Source: Paenibacillus dendritiformis (GTDB lineage: Bacteria > Bacillota > Bacilli > Paenibacillales > Paenibacillaceae). Taken from it: a stretch of 64,000 bases of DNA. The position numbers and the translations under genes are program-made. The stretch lies in contig NZ_OX216966.1 in assembly GCF_945605565.1 (NCBI RefSeq), positions 1,857,501-1,921,500 on the forward strand, given 5' to 3'. Below, in pieces: positions 53,884 through 62,539 of the stretch; position 1 is the stretch's first letter, and each line of letters opens with the position of its first letter. The notes under the pieces were generated by a model. It saw only the letters and a program-made list of their open reading frames with translations. It was not told where the DNA came from and searched no databases.

Positions 53884-55426
53884 TCCGGCGCCGGAGGCTG
53901 TACGGCCGCTGCTGAAGCCGGTCTATGACGGGCCGCGGATTGTGCTCGGAACATTCGATGCCGAAGCGTATTGGCGTCCCGATCATCTGGCGAAGCTGCC
54001 TGCGATTCGGGCGGCTCAGGGGCGAGCGGTCGCCGGATGTATGGACGAGCTGCTGTTCCCGCTCTGCGGCGAGGACGGCCTGCTGATCACCCGGCAGCCC
54101 ATGAATGCGGCCCATGCGGCTTATTTGCGGGAGATTGGCTTCCGCTTCCGGACGGTATCGGCTGGCGGGGGCGGGGCTAGCGGAAACGGAACTCGCGGAA
54201 CTCACGAACCGGACAGAACTAGCGAAAATGGCAGAACTAGCGAACAATACAGAACTTGTGAACATGGCGGAACGAGCGAACGCGGCGGCACTGACGGATC
54301 AGGGGGCGGCGATGTCTTCCAGGCCATCGCAAGCCAGCCGGATCAGGCGCACTGGCGCCGCCGCCTGCAGGAATTGCCCTGGGCTGTCTATGCGGTCACC
54401 CCGTCTGCCGCCGAGCTGGCCCGGCGTTATGGTGCCGCAGCTCGGGTTCCCGCCGCAGACGTCACGGCCCGGGTCAATTCCAAGGCATATTCGCACCGGC
54501 TGGCGGCCCGCTTGGGCTGGAATCCGCCGGGACATCTGGCGGAGGATGCCGACGAGGCGATGCGCATCGGGACGGAGCTGCTGCGGAGGGCCGGGAAGCT
54601 CGTGCTGAAGGATCCGTACGGCGTATCGGGCAGCGGCAATCTTGCGGTCGATTCCATCCCGCTGCTGGAACGGTTGATCGGCTATATTCAAGACCAGCAG
54701 CGGGCGGGCAAGCGGGTGCAGCTTCTGCTGGAGCCGTGGCTGGAGAAAGAGATTGATTTCTCCTGCCATCTGCAGATTAGTCCGGACGGGGCCGTCTCGC
54801 TGCTTGGCGTTCAGCAGATGGTGAACCGCGGGCATAATTACGGCGGATCGCACGCGGCCGACCCCGAATTGGTCGAGCGGCTGAACGCTTCCGAATACTT
54901 CGCGGCGATGGAGCAATTGGCCGCATGCCTGTATGAGGAGGGCTACTTCGGCCCGGTATGCGTCGATTCGATGCTGCTCGCCGACGGGCGTGTCCATCCT
55001 GTCGTCGAGATCAACGCGCGGCATTCGATGGGGCTGCTCAATTATAGCCTCGACACACATTGGGAACGATGCGGACGGCGCAGCTTCCTGTCCTGCCTCC
55101 AGCTTGGGCTGCCGGAAGCGTGGAAGGCCTCGGCCGAGCCGAACGGAGGAATGGATCGGGCCGAAGGGGAGGAGGGCGCTTGGAGCGAGCAGGCGGAGCG
55201 GTTCGGCAGCTTGCTGGCCCAGCTTGATTGGAGCGGGCTGCTGTTCACGCCGGGACGGCGGGAAGGCATCGTCCCGCTGTCCGCCAATACGCTGTTCGCG
55301 CCGGACGGCGGACGGGCATCCGGACGCTGGTATGTGTCGCTGGCCAGCGGCAGCCGGGAAGCCAGCGAGCGGATGAGCCGGCGGCTCCGCGAGGCGTTGG
55401 CGGCGTACGGCTTCCGCATCTATTGA
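53876..55426 (+). CDS. ATP-grasp ligase, probably loading the carrier protein
   Basis: This roughly 516-residue enzyme has an ATP-grasp core: ARVNSKAYSHRLAARLGW, the ATP-binding KLVLKDPYGVSGSGN (about residue 245), LLEPWLEKEIDFSC, and the metal-binding end HPVVEINARHSMG. ATP-grasp ligases join a carboxylate to an amine or thiol through an acyl-phosphate. In this operon a substrate-to-carrier ligation is most likely. Residues about 101-142 are a repeat-encoded hydrophilic insert built from 18-bp units. ATG 53876 is chosen because it overlaps the carrier-protein stop and follows GAGGCGGAG. Substrate is unknown. Confidence 0.8.
   Translation: MRNPAPEAVRPLLKPVYDGPRIVLGTFDAEAYWRPDHLAKLPAIRAAQGRAVAGCMDELLFPLCGEDGLLITRQPMNAAHAAYLREIGFRFRTVSAGGGGASGNGTRGTHEPDRTSENGRTSEQYRTCEHGGTSERGGTDGSGGGDVFQAIASQPDQAHWRRRLQELPWAVYAVTPSAAELARRYGAAARVPAADVTARVNSKAYSHRLAARLGWNPPGHLAEDADEAMRIGTELLRRAGKLVLKDPYGVSGSGNLAVDSIPLLERLIGYIQDQQRAGKRVQLLLEPWLEKEIDFSCHLQISPDGAVSLLGVQQMVNRGHNYGGSHAADPELVERLNASEYFAAMEQLAACLYEEGYFGPVCVDSMLLADGRVHPVVEINARHSMGLLNYSLDTHWERCGRRSFLSCLQLGLPEAWKASAEPNGGMDRAEGEEGAWSEQAERFGSLLAQLDWSGLLFTPGRREGIVPLSANTLFAPDGGRASGRWYVSLASGSREASERMSRRLREALAAYGFRIY
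54177..54302 (+). repeat. 18-bp tandem repeat inside the ATP-grasp gene
   Basis: About six to seven degenerate 18-base units of the form RCAGAACTAGCGAAMATG (for example 54213-54230, 54231-54248, 54249-54266, 54267-54284) encode the six-residue unit RTSEXG. The period keeps the reading frame. It sits between the N-terminal and ATP-grasp domains. Confidence 0.75.
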
Positions 55427-55508
55427 GAACGGAGGAATGAGAACGGCCGAGATTGACTGAACCGTCATGTGCGGCTCAAGTATGAATGGAAAAAAGAAGG
55501 TGTCATCT

Positions 55509-56603
55509 ATGCAATCCGCTTCACCTGTTACGATCCTGACCTCGGGCAATTCGCTTGGCGCTTATGTGCCTGGCGTCCGCCTGCTGGAGCGGCTGCGGAA
55601 GCGCGGCGTTCCGGCGGAATTCGAAGTGCTGGAACGCCTGTTCCCGGAAGAGACGCGGCAGCAGCTTGTCCGGACGAAGCAGGCGTTCCACGCCAGCTTC
55701 GCCACGGCCTTGATGGGCACGCGCCTGGCGCGCGGCATCGGCCCTTCGCTCGCGGAAGGGGCGGTGGACGCCCTGCTCGATCGCTGGCAAACCGAAGGAC
55801 GCCGCATCTTCCTGGCCGTGACGGGCTTCTGGGTGCCTATTCTGGAGCAATATGAACGGCGCGTCCATCCCGAGCCGATCCGGGCGGAATTTCTCCGGCT
55901 CGATGCGATCGACACGCCATCATACCGCGTCTATCGCGAGACCTATCCCGGCTTCCGCCATCACTGGCTGTTCCGGCTGGAGGGAGAGCAGCCGCTGCTT
56001 CATTACCGGCTCGCGATGTCCGATGAGCCGATCCTGCCCTATGCCGACCGGGACGAGCGGATCGTGGTCCATGGCGGCGGATGGGGCATCGGCACCTACC
56101 GCGGCGTGATCCCCGCGCTTCAGGAGCGGTACGCGCTTGATCTCGTCGCTTATGATCCCGACGAGCTAAGGGCGGCGCGTCCCGGCGATCGCGTCTATCT
56201 CACCGACCCGGAATGGCACCCGTGGTCGGAGGAGCCGGCGCGGCGCGAGCAGCCGCCTTATCCGCCGATGGCGGAATGGAAGGCGGGGGAAGAGCCGCTC
56301 TATAAGCAGGGCCAGGACGGCCCGCGCTTATACGGCGCCATCCGCCGCAGCCTGGCCATCGTCAGCAAGCCCGGCGGCGGCACGCTCGTCGATTCGCTGT
56401 CCGCGGTGACGCCGCTCGTCTATCTGGAGCCGTTTGGCGACCATGAACGGGCCAATGCGCTGCTATGGGAACGGCTCGGCTTCGGCATCGCCTACGACCA
56501 ATGGGCGGCGTCCGGCTTCGCGCGCAGCGCGCTGGAGCCGCTTCATCACAATCTGCTAAGACATGCGCTTTCACTATCCGATTACGGAGGGATGTATCCA
56601 TGA
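55509..56603 (+). CDS. Glycosyltransferase-like protein (GT-B / UDP-glycosyltransferase type)
   Basis: This roughly 364-residue protein has no membrane helix, an N-terminal LTSGNSLGAYVPGVRLLERL and a C-terminal SKPGGGTLVDSLSAVTPLVY, EPFGDHERANALLWERLGFG. That second part matches the donor-binding half of GT28/MurG-like GT-B enzymes, including the GGG loop and the E-P-x-G-x-H/E-x-x-N pattern. It probably transfers a sugar to the pathway intermediate. ATG 55509 follows AAGGTG. The stop overlaps the radical SAM start. Confidence 0.65.
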   Translation: MQSASPVTILTSGNSLGAYVPGVRLLERLRKRGVPAEFEVLERLFPEETRQQLVRTKQAFHASFATALMGTRLARGIGPSLAEGAVDALLDRWQTEGRRIFLAVTGFWVPILEQYERRVHPEPIRAEFLRLDAIDTPSYRVYRETYPGFRHHWLFRLEGEQPLLHYRLAMSDEPILPYADRDERIVVHGGGWGIGTYRGVIPALQERYALDLVAYDPDELRAARPGDRVYLTDPEWHPWSEEPARREQPPYPPMAEWKAGEEPLYKQGQDGPRLYGAIRRSLAIVSKPGGGTLVDSLSAVTPLVYLEPFGDHERANALLWERLGFGIAYDQWAASGFARSALEPLHHNLLRHALSLSDYGGMYP

Positions 56604-57784
56604 CACAACCGAAGACAAGCGCGACCCTGACCCCGGCGGAATTCCGCTCCATGAAGCAGACGCTGCACAACCGGAGCGCGGCCAGCCGAGGACGAATGCT
56701 TGACCGCTCCTTCGCCTTCGATCTGCCGCGCGATATCGGGATTAAGCTGAACAACGGCTGCAATCTGCGCTGCAAGCACTGCTTCGAATGGAATCCCGAC
56801 GGCTACCATCATGAGTTCGAGCGCCAGGAGGCGCGGCGGGAGATTGATTTTGCCTTGCTCGAACGCATCTTCGTGGAGACGCGGCCCTTCCGGTCCCGCA
56901 TGTACTTATGGGGCGGCGAGCCCTTGATGTATTCCAAGTTCGACGAGCTGTGCGAGCTGCTCGCCTCCGATCCGCGCATCTCGACCATCTGCACGAATGC
57001 GGTGCTCGTCGAGCCCAAGCTGGAGTCTCTGCTGAAGCTGCCGGAAGGGGTGACGCTTCTCGCCAGCCTGGAAGGCTTCGAGGCGGAGAACGATGCGATA
57101 CGCGGACGCGGCATCTTCCGCAAGGTCATGTCCGCGATCGAACTGCTGCTGGAGCGGAAGCGCGCAGGCGAATTCCGCGGAGATGTGTCGGTCAGCCTGA
57201 CCATCAACGACGCCATGGTCACCCGGCTGTACGATTTTATGGAATTTTTCGAGGAGGTCGGCGTCAATTCCGTCTACTTCGTCTTCCCTTGGTATATTCC
57301 GGAGGAAGTCGCGGAGCGGATGGACACGTACTTCGCCGAGCATTTCGGCTGGCTTGAGGCGGCCCGGCAGGACCCGGAGTCAATCACAAAGAGCTGGCAC
57401 TCCTTCACCTACCATCTGTCGCCGGACAACATCGAGCCGCTGCTCGCGGAGATGGAGAAGCTGCGTTCGCGCGTATGGAAGAACCGCATCCGCTTCCAGC
57501 CCGCGCTGGAGCCGGACGAGGTGCGCAGCTTCGTGCTGGGCACGGACCGGCCGGGCATGGGGCGGACCGAGTGCCTGGCCTTGTCGACCCGCATGGATGT
57601 GCTGCCGAACGGGAAGGTGAATCCATGCAAGTTTTTCCCGGAATTCACGATCGCCGATCTCAGGGACGGCAGCCTGAAGGACGTCTTTCACGGTGATGGC
57701 TACAAGAAGCACCGCGAGGCGCTCGCTTGCGGCCTGACGCCGGTCTGCTCGAAATGCGTGCTGCTATACAATAACGGCGCCTAG
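56600..57784 (+). CDS. Radical SAM enzyme with SPASM-like C-terminus
   Basis: This roughly 394-residue enzyme has the canonical CX3CX2C cluster motif in NGCNLRCKHCFEW (about residues 53-63) and GGEP in LWGGEPLMYSKF. The C-terminal CLALSTRMDVLPNGKVNPC and ACGLTPVCSKC have the Cys spacing of a SPASM/Twitch auxiliary cluster. Such enzymes modify peptides or amino sugars by radical chemistry; BtrN of butirosin is an example of a small-molecule oxidase of this group. ATG 56600 overlaps the preceding stop (ATGA). Substrate is unknown; with no precursor-peptide gene visible, a carrier-bound or small-molecule substrate is likely. Confidence 0.85.
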   Translation: MTQPKTSATLTPAEFRSMKQTLHNRSAASRGRMLDRSFAFDLPRDIGIKLNNGCNLRCKHCFEWNPDGYHHEFERQEARREIDFALLERIFVETRPFRSRMYLWGGEPLMYSKFDELCELLASDPRISTICTNAVLVEPKLESLLKLPEGVTLLASLEGFEAENDAIRGRGIFRKVMSAIELLLERKRAGEFRGDVSVSLTINDAMVTRLYDFMEFFEEVGVNSVYFVFPWYIPEEVAERMDTYFAEHFGWLEAARQDPESITKSWHSFTYHLSPDNIEPLLAEMEKLRSRVWKNRIRFQPALEPDEVRSFVLGTDRPGMGRTECLALSTRMDVLPNGKVNPCKFFPEFTIADLRDGSLKDVFHGDGYKKHREALACGLTPVCSKCVLLYNNGA

Positions 57785-57838
57785 CCCCGGCCCCGGGCCA
57801 GGAACAGGGAGGGGCGGACAAGGAAGGAGAGAGTTGCC

Positions 57839-58885
57839 ATGAGCGCCATCACGGTGCGGGGATTGAGCAAGACCTTCGCTTACTACCGCAAGCAGAGCGG
57901 CCTCCGGCATTCGCTGCGCCATCTGTTCCGCCGCGAGGAGCTGTACCGCCATGCCGTCGGCGGCATCAGCTTCGATATTGCCCAGGGCGAAGCTGTCGGC
58001 TTCATTGGCCCGAACGGAGCGGGCAAGACGACGACGCTCAAGATGCTGTCCGGCATTCTGCATCCGTCGGCAGGAGAGGCGAAGGTGCTCGGCTATGTGC
58101 CTTGGGAGCGCCAGCGGGAGTTCAAGCGCCGCTTCGCCATCGTCATGGGCCAGAAAAGCCAGCTCTGGTGGGATCTGCCCGCAAATGAGTCCATTTATTT
58201 GAACAAATGCATTTACGGGCTCGACGATCGCGAATACCGGATGACGCTGGACGAACTGGCCGGCATGCTCGACGTGAGGCATCTGCTTGGCGTGCAGGTG
58301 CGCCGCCTGTCGCTCGGCGAGCGGATGAAGATGGAGATCATCGCTGCGCTCATTCACCGGCCGCAGTTATTGTTCCTCGATGAGCCGACGCTGGGGCTGG
58401 ACTTCGCCGCCCAGCAGAATGTGCGGCAATTCCTGCGGGCTTATAAGGAAGAGAAGCGGGCGACGATTCTGCTGACGAGCCACTACATGCGCGATATCGA
58501 GCAGGTATGCGGACGGGCGCTCGTCATTCACGGCGGGAAGATCGCGTATGATGGGGAGTTGGCACGAATAAGCGCATCCTTCAGCCGCCGCAAGCGGATG
58601 AAGGTGCGATTCGCTGCCGACATTCCTCCGGCCGAGCTGCGGGCGCTCGTGCAGTTGCTGGCAGAGGTCCGGGCCCATCACGGTATGACGGCCGAGCTGG
58701 AGGTGGCGGCGGATGAAGTGAAGCCGCTGGCGCGTCTGCTGCTTGACCATGATCTGGTCGAGGACTGGACGGTGGAGGAGATCCCGGTCGAGGAAGCGAT
58801 CGAGCGGCTGTACGCGGCCAAGTCGGAAGGGGAAGGAGAGCGGGCGGATGGATACGAGGCGCCCCGGCATGCGACGGAAGGATAG
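57839..58885 (+). CDS. ABC exporter ATP-binding protein
   Basis: This 348-residue ATPase has Walker A GPNGAGKTTT (about residue 60), the Q-loop GQKSQLWWDLP, signature LSLGERMKMEI, Walker B LLFLDEPTLGLD and the switch His in TSHYMRD. The WWDLP variant belongs to the group paired with ABC2_membrane_6 permeases. A C-terminal extension of about 100 residues follows. The two downstream permeases share the operon and overlap (38 bases with the first). It probably powers export of the operon's product. Confidence 0.92.
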   Translation: MSAITVRGLSKTFAYYRKQSGLRHSLRHLFRREELYRHAVGGISFDIAQGEAVGFIGPNGAGKTTTLKMLSGILHPSAGEAKVLGYVPWERQREFKRRFAIVMGQKSQLWWDLPANESIYLNKCIYGLDDREYRMTLDELAGMLDVRHLLGVQVRRLSLGERMKMEIIAALIHRPQLLFLDEPTLGLDFAAQQNVRQFLRAYKEEKRATILLTSHYMRDIEQVCGRALVIHGGKIAYDGELARISASFSRRKRMKVRFAADIPPAELRALVQLLAEVRAHHGMTAELEVAADEVKPLARLLLDHDLVEDWTVEEIPVEEAIERLYAAKSEGEGERADGYEAPRHATEG

Positions 58886-59936
58886 CGGCGAACAGCGGTT
58901 GTGGGATGGCAGGGGCACGAATCACCAGCCAGATGATCAACCGAATGACCAAACGGGTTACCAGGCGGTGGAGAAGCTAGGGAGCAAGCAAGGCCGCGGC
59001 GGCATGCAGGGCCGGCCGCACGGCGGGGCCGGATCCGATAACGGCGGCCTGCCTGCGGATGGAACCGGGACGGCGGACAGCCAGGCGGCCGCAGCCGGGG
59101 CGGGCAGCTTCCGATCCGGCCGCTTCTGGAACGCAGCCGGCAAGTATGCCGCCGCGTTCAAGATCGGGCTGCAGGCCTCAATGGAATACCGGCTTCAATT
59201 CCTGATCGGGCTTGTCAGCCTGGTCTTCCCTATCGGCATCCAGTCGCTGATCTGGACGGCCGTGTACCGGTCTTCCGCCAACGGGGTGTTGTACGGGTAC
59301 GATTACAGCCAGATGATTCTGTACACGCTGTTGTCGGGCATCGTGACGAAGCTCGTCATGACCCAACTGGAGCACACGATCGCGGAAGACATTAAGAGCG
59401 GCGGATTGAACGCGTATCTGGTCCGTCCGATCAGCTATTTCGGCTATCGGCTCTCCGCATATGCCGGGAGCCGGGTCATCCCGGACACCGTGCTGATCGG
59501 ACTCGTGGCCGCCGTGCTGCTCATCGCCGTCCGCTACGGCCACGAGCCGCTGCCGCCGGTCCGCCTCGCCCTGTTCGCGGCAGCCCTCCTGCTGGCCGCG
59601 GTCGTGCAATTCCTGCTGTCCTACGCGATCTGCGCGCTAGCCTTCCGGCTGGCGGAGATTTCGTACTTTTTCGTCATCACCGGACTTATCGTGCAGATCG
59701 TCAGCGGCGGCATCGTGCCGCTTGAGGTGTTCGGCGAGACGGTGAACGGATGGTTCAGCCTGCTGCCGTTCAAATATACGATTTATTTCCCGGTCAATGT
59801 GCTGACCGGCCGGATTCCCGCAAGCGAGGCGCTCGGCGGCATCGCCATCCAATGCGGCTGGATCGTGTTGCTGGCCGGGACCGCGCACATCGCATGGCGG
59901 CTTGGCCTGAAGCGGTATGTCGGATTAGGGGGATGA
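58848..59936 (+). CDS. ABC exporter permease 1 (ABC2_membrane_6 type)
   Basis: This roughly 362-residue permease has a hydrophilic, Gly/Gln-rich N-terminal tail of about 90 residues and then six membrane helices (LIGLVSLVFPIGIQSLIW, LIGLVAAVLLIAV and others), with MEYRLQFL before the first helix as in DUF990/ABC2_membrane_6 proteins. ATG 58848 lies inside the ATPase gene behind AAGGAGAG. An alternative start within the tail cannot be excluded; the tail is unusual for the family. Confidence 0.82.
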   Translation: MDTRRPGMRRKDSGEQRLWDGRGTNHQPDDQPNDQTGYQAVEKLGSKQGRGGMQGRPHGGAGSDNGGLPADGTGTADSQAAAAGAGSFRSGRFWNAAGKYAAAFKIGLQASMEYRLQFLIGLVSLVFPIGIQSLIWTAVYRSSANGVLYGYDYSQMILYTLLSGIVTKLVMTQLEHTIAEDIKSGGLNAYLVRPISYFGYRLSAYAGSRVIPDTVLIGLVAAVLLIAVRYGHEPLPPVRLALFAAALLLAAVVQFLLSYAICALAFRLAEISYFFVITGLIVQIVSGGIVPLEVFGETVNGWFSLLPFKYTIYFPVNVLTGRIPASEALGGIAIQCGWIVLLAGTAHIAWRLGLKRYVGLGG

Positions 59937-59943
59937 GGAGGCG

Positions 59944-60780
59944 ATGGGTGGAGAGAGACGAGCGCGCTTCCGGGACGCATGGCGGACGGGAGTGGAGTAT
60001 ATGCGTCTGTATAGCGTTTTTATCCGCAACTGCCTGGCGGCCAGCATGGAGTACCGCTTTAATTTCTGGATGGGCATTGCGGTCGAGATCGTTTTTTTAT
60101 GCGCGAAGGCGCTGTACATCTTGATTGTGTATCAGACGAATCTGCATATTGGCAAGCTGACGCCGGATCATATCCTGCTGTTCATTGGCACTTACACGAT
60201 GATGACGGGACTTTATATGGGCTTGTTCTATGTCAATTTCATCCGGCTGCAGCAATATGTCCGCGACGGGACGCTCGATCTGCTGCTGACGAAGCCGGTA
60301 TCCCTGCAATTTCTCGTCTCGCTTCGCTATGTCGACATCGGCTTGCCGGTGCCGAACGTGCTGGCCGGAGCCGCCATGATCGCCATCGGCTGGTCCCGCG
60401 CCGGGCTGCCGCTGAATGCGGGGAATCTCGTTGGCTTCGCCGGGCTGCTGCTGGCGGCCCTCGCTGTCACCTACGGCCTGATGCTGCTGCCGGCCTTGCT
60501 GGCCTTCCGCTTCGTCCAGACCGGGGCGGTGACGGAGATCGCGCATTCGATCTGGGATGCGAACAATATGCCGCTCGATATTTTCCCGTCATGGCTGCAG
60601 CGCATCGGCGTCTACGTAATCCCGGTGTTCCTCATCAGCAATTATGCGCCCAAGTTCGTCATGAACGAGCTGAACGCCGGGGATATCGCCTGGGCGGCTG
60701 CGGCGCCGCTTCTGCTTCTGCTGCTGGCCAGATGGTGCTGGAAGCGGGCGGTAAGCGGGTACAGCAGCGCGGGCAGCTAA
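59944..60780 (+). CDS. ABC exporter permease 2 (ABC2_membrane_6 type)
   Basis: This 278-residue permease has six helices. MEYRFNFWMGIAVEIVFL and DGTLDLLLTKPVSLQFLVS match the ABC2_membrane_6 family and parallel permease 1 (SGGLNAYLVRPISYFGYRLS). It forms a heterodimer with permease 1 and the ATPase. The ATG follows GAGGAGGCG, 8 bases after permease 1. Confidence 0.87.
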   Translation: MGGERRARFRDAWRTGVEYMRLYSVFIRNCLAASMEYRFNFWMGIAVEIVFLCAKALYILIVYQTNLHIGKLTPDHILLFIGTYTMMTGLYMGLFYVNFIRLQQYVRDGTLDLLLTKPVSLQFLVSLRYVDIGLPVPNVLAGAAMIAIGWSRAGLPLNAGNLVGFAGLLLAALAVTYGLMLLPALLAFRFVQTGAVTEIAHSIWDANNMPLDIFPSWLQRIGVYVIPVFLISNYAPKFVMNELNAGDIAWAAAAPLLLLLLARWCWKRAVSGYSSAGS

Positions 60781-60835
60781 TGAGGATCCGGCGGTGCGGC
60801 ATGATTCATCAAGACAAGATGAAGGAAGGGTTGCT

Positions 60836-61840
60836 ATGATGGACGTACGAGAGAGACAGCGGTTCGAGACCGGTTTCTTCAATTGCCGGGCCATTCAGTT
60901 GTCGCTGGCGCTGCAGGAGTGGGGAATGCCGGTCGAGGCGCTCTATTATAACGCGTGGGAGAGCACGAAGGAGATTTACGAGCATTTGTATGTGAACAAA
61001 TCGAAGCCATGGTTTTACCGTTCCCCTTGTCTGGAGCCGTCCGAGCTGGAGCTGATCGGGATTCCTTATGAACAGGTGCCTTATGCGGATGACGAGGAGA
61101 TTGCCGCGCTGCTGCAGCGCATCGATTACGGAGCTTGCGCGGCCTTCCTCTGGATCTCTTGCGGGGAAGCGCCGTATGCGAAGCCGGGAACGTTCGGGGA
61201 TCCGGAAGCGGTGCATTCGATCTGGTTATGCGGGTGGTCGCCGGAGCCGGGCGGTTCGGGCCGCTATGCGATTCGCGATACGTATCCCGACTATGAAGGG
61301 GATATATCGGATGAGGACCTGCGGCGGATGTGCAAGGTTCTGGCGTTGAACACGGAGGACAGGGCCGTTTTTCTGCTGCGCAAGCCGGAAGCGAAGGCGA
61401 GTCCGGACTGGAACCGGATTCGGGAGAGGTATGCGGAGCGCATGGCGCGGCAGCAGGGAGATACTGCATACTATGAGATTGTCCGCACCTATGCGTCCGG
61501 CGGCGGCACGGGGCCATTCGCAAGTCTGGCCGAGCTGTATGACTGCCATGCGCATGCTTTCAAATTCATTGCGGGCTCCCGCTATGCCTTCTCCTGCTTC
61601 GTGGAAGCGGCGGAGGGCGACCGGAGCCTGGCGGAGATACTGCGCGGCATTGCGCGCAAGGCGGATATGCTGAAAAGTTTCTTCCTCATGGCCATCCACG
61701 GCGGAAGCGCTAATGCGGCGATCATCGCGCAGCTGTGCAGTGAGATTCAGGAGCTGGAGGAACTGGCGTGGCGACGTATCGCATCGCCAAGCGGCGGTGC
61801 GCACAATATCGCGCCGCAAGTAACGAATTCCCTGGCATAG
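60836..61840 (+). CDS. BtrH-like papain-fold acyltransferase/hydrolase
   Basis: This roughly 334-residue cytoplasmic protein resembles the BtrH_N domain: ETGFFNCRAIQLSLALQEWG with a candidate nucleophile Cys, AVHSIWLCGW with a candidate His, and YAIRDTYPD with a candidate Asp. BtrH transfers an acyl group from its carrier protein to the amino sugar in butirosin biosynthesis. With a carrier protein and ATP-grasp ligase in the same operon, acyl transfer to the product is a sensible role. A helical C-terminal part (about 230-334) is unassigned. ATG 60836 follows GGAAGGG. It is last in the operon, before a terminator. Confidence 0.6.
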   Translation: MMDVRERQRFETGFFNCRAIQLSLALQEWGMPVEALYYNAWESTKEIYEHLYVNKSKPWFYRSPCLEPSELELIGIPYEQVPYADDEEIAALLQRIDYGACAAFLWISCGEAPYAKPGTFGDPEAVHSIWLCGWSPEPGGSGRYAIRDTYPDYEGDISDEDLRRMCKVLALNTEDRAVFLLRKPEAKASPDWNRIRERYAERMARQQGDTAYYEIVRTYASGGGTGPFASLAELYDCHAHAFKFIAGSRYAFSCFVEAAEGDRSLAEILRGIARKADMLKSFFLMAIHGGSANAAIIAQLCSEIQELEELAWRRIASPSGGAHNIAPQVTNSLA

Positions 61841-61856
61841 CCGCGAGGAGGAGGCC

Positions 61857-61909
61857 AAAGCCCGGAAGTTGAGTTATCCTGAACAGGATGGCTTGACTCC
61901 GGGCTTTTT
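61857..61909 (+). terminator. Terminator of the biosynthetic operon
   Basis: A perfect 10-bp outer stem AAAGCCCGGA/TCCGGGCTTT enclosing an inner ATCCT/AGGAT hairpin, with a T-run overlapping and following the stem. Confidence 0.82.
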
Positions 61910-62007
61910 GCAATATTTATAGGCGACATCGCAAGTCGAGGGAACCTTATCTTGGGGTTACCAATCTAACGATATAGAATAAGCTTATTCGAGACTAGAG
62001 GAGGAGC

Positions 62008-62415
62008 ATGAATGTGCTAACGGTAGACAAGGTGAGGTTGGCTCAGCAGGGAGACTGCGAAGCATTCATTCGGCTCGTAACGGGAATGGAGTTGAATAAG
62101 GAGGATCTGTTTGTATGGGTGGAAGCCAAGACGAACGAGGTCGAATCGGCCCAGTGGGGAAAGGAAGAGCAAACATTCGGCTCAGCGGAAGAAAAAGAGA
62201 AGAAGTTCAAGAAGCCCATGTATACGGATGAGGAAGCCATTACAACAATGAACCCGCTAATGAAGAAGATATTCGGCGTCGATCTGACAGGCTATCAAGT
62301 GGAAGTGGATAAAGATTGGTATAAGTTCTCTAAAAAGGGCAGCCCGACCGTCTCGGGGGTGATCAATGAAAAAGGGAAGGTATTCCTAGTGTTCCAGTCT
62401 ACTGAAACGAAATAA
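62008..62415 (+). CDS. Small chimaeric protein: ECF-sigma-like start, PepSY-like end
   Basis: This 135-residue protein begins DKVRLAQQGDCEAFIRLV, the typical opening of ECF sigma region 2, but then changes abruptly. The last 60 residues (AITTMNPLMKKIFGVDLTGY to VNGVINEKGKVFLVF-like end) look like a PepSY/anti-sigma extracellular segment. No helix-turn-helix or DNA-binding part is present. The best explanation is an internal deletion that fused a sigma gene with a neighbouring anti-sigma-like gene. The ATG follows GAGGAGG, so it may still be translated. Confidence 0.5.
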   Translation: MNVLTVDKVRLAQQGDCEAFIRLVTGMELNKEDLFVWVEAKTNEVESAQWGKEEQTFGSAEEKEKKFKKPMYTDEEAITTMNPLMKKIFGVDLTGYQVEVDKDWYKFSKKGSPTVSGVINEKGKVFLVFQSTETK

Positions 62416-62463
62416 AGAAGACAGACAGCGGCATAGCGGAGCAGCCGTTATGCGGTACATTAT

Positions 62464-62498
62464 AATCAGAGGGCCCCAGCGGCTCTCTGATTTTTTTG
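62464..62498 (+). terminator. Intrinsic terminator after the 62008 gene
   Basis: AATCAGAG/CTCTGATT with inner G-C pairs, followed by seven T. Confidence 0.8.
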
Positions 62499-62539
62499 CA
62501 TCATGGCTCCGGGAAGCGGCGCAGCGGGGGAGCAGACAG

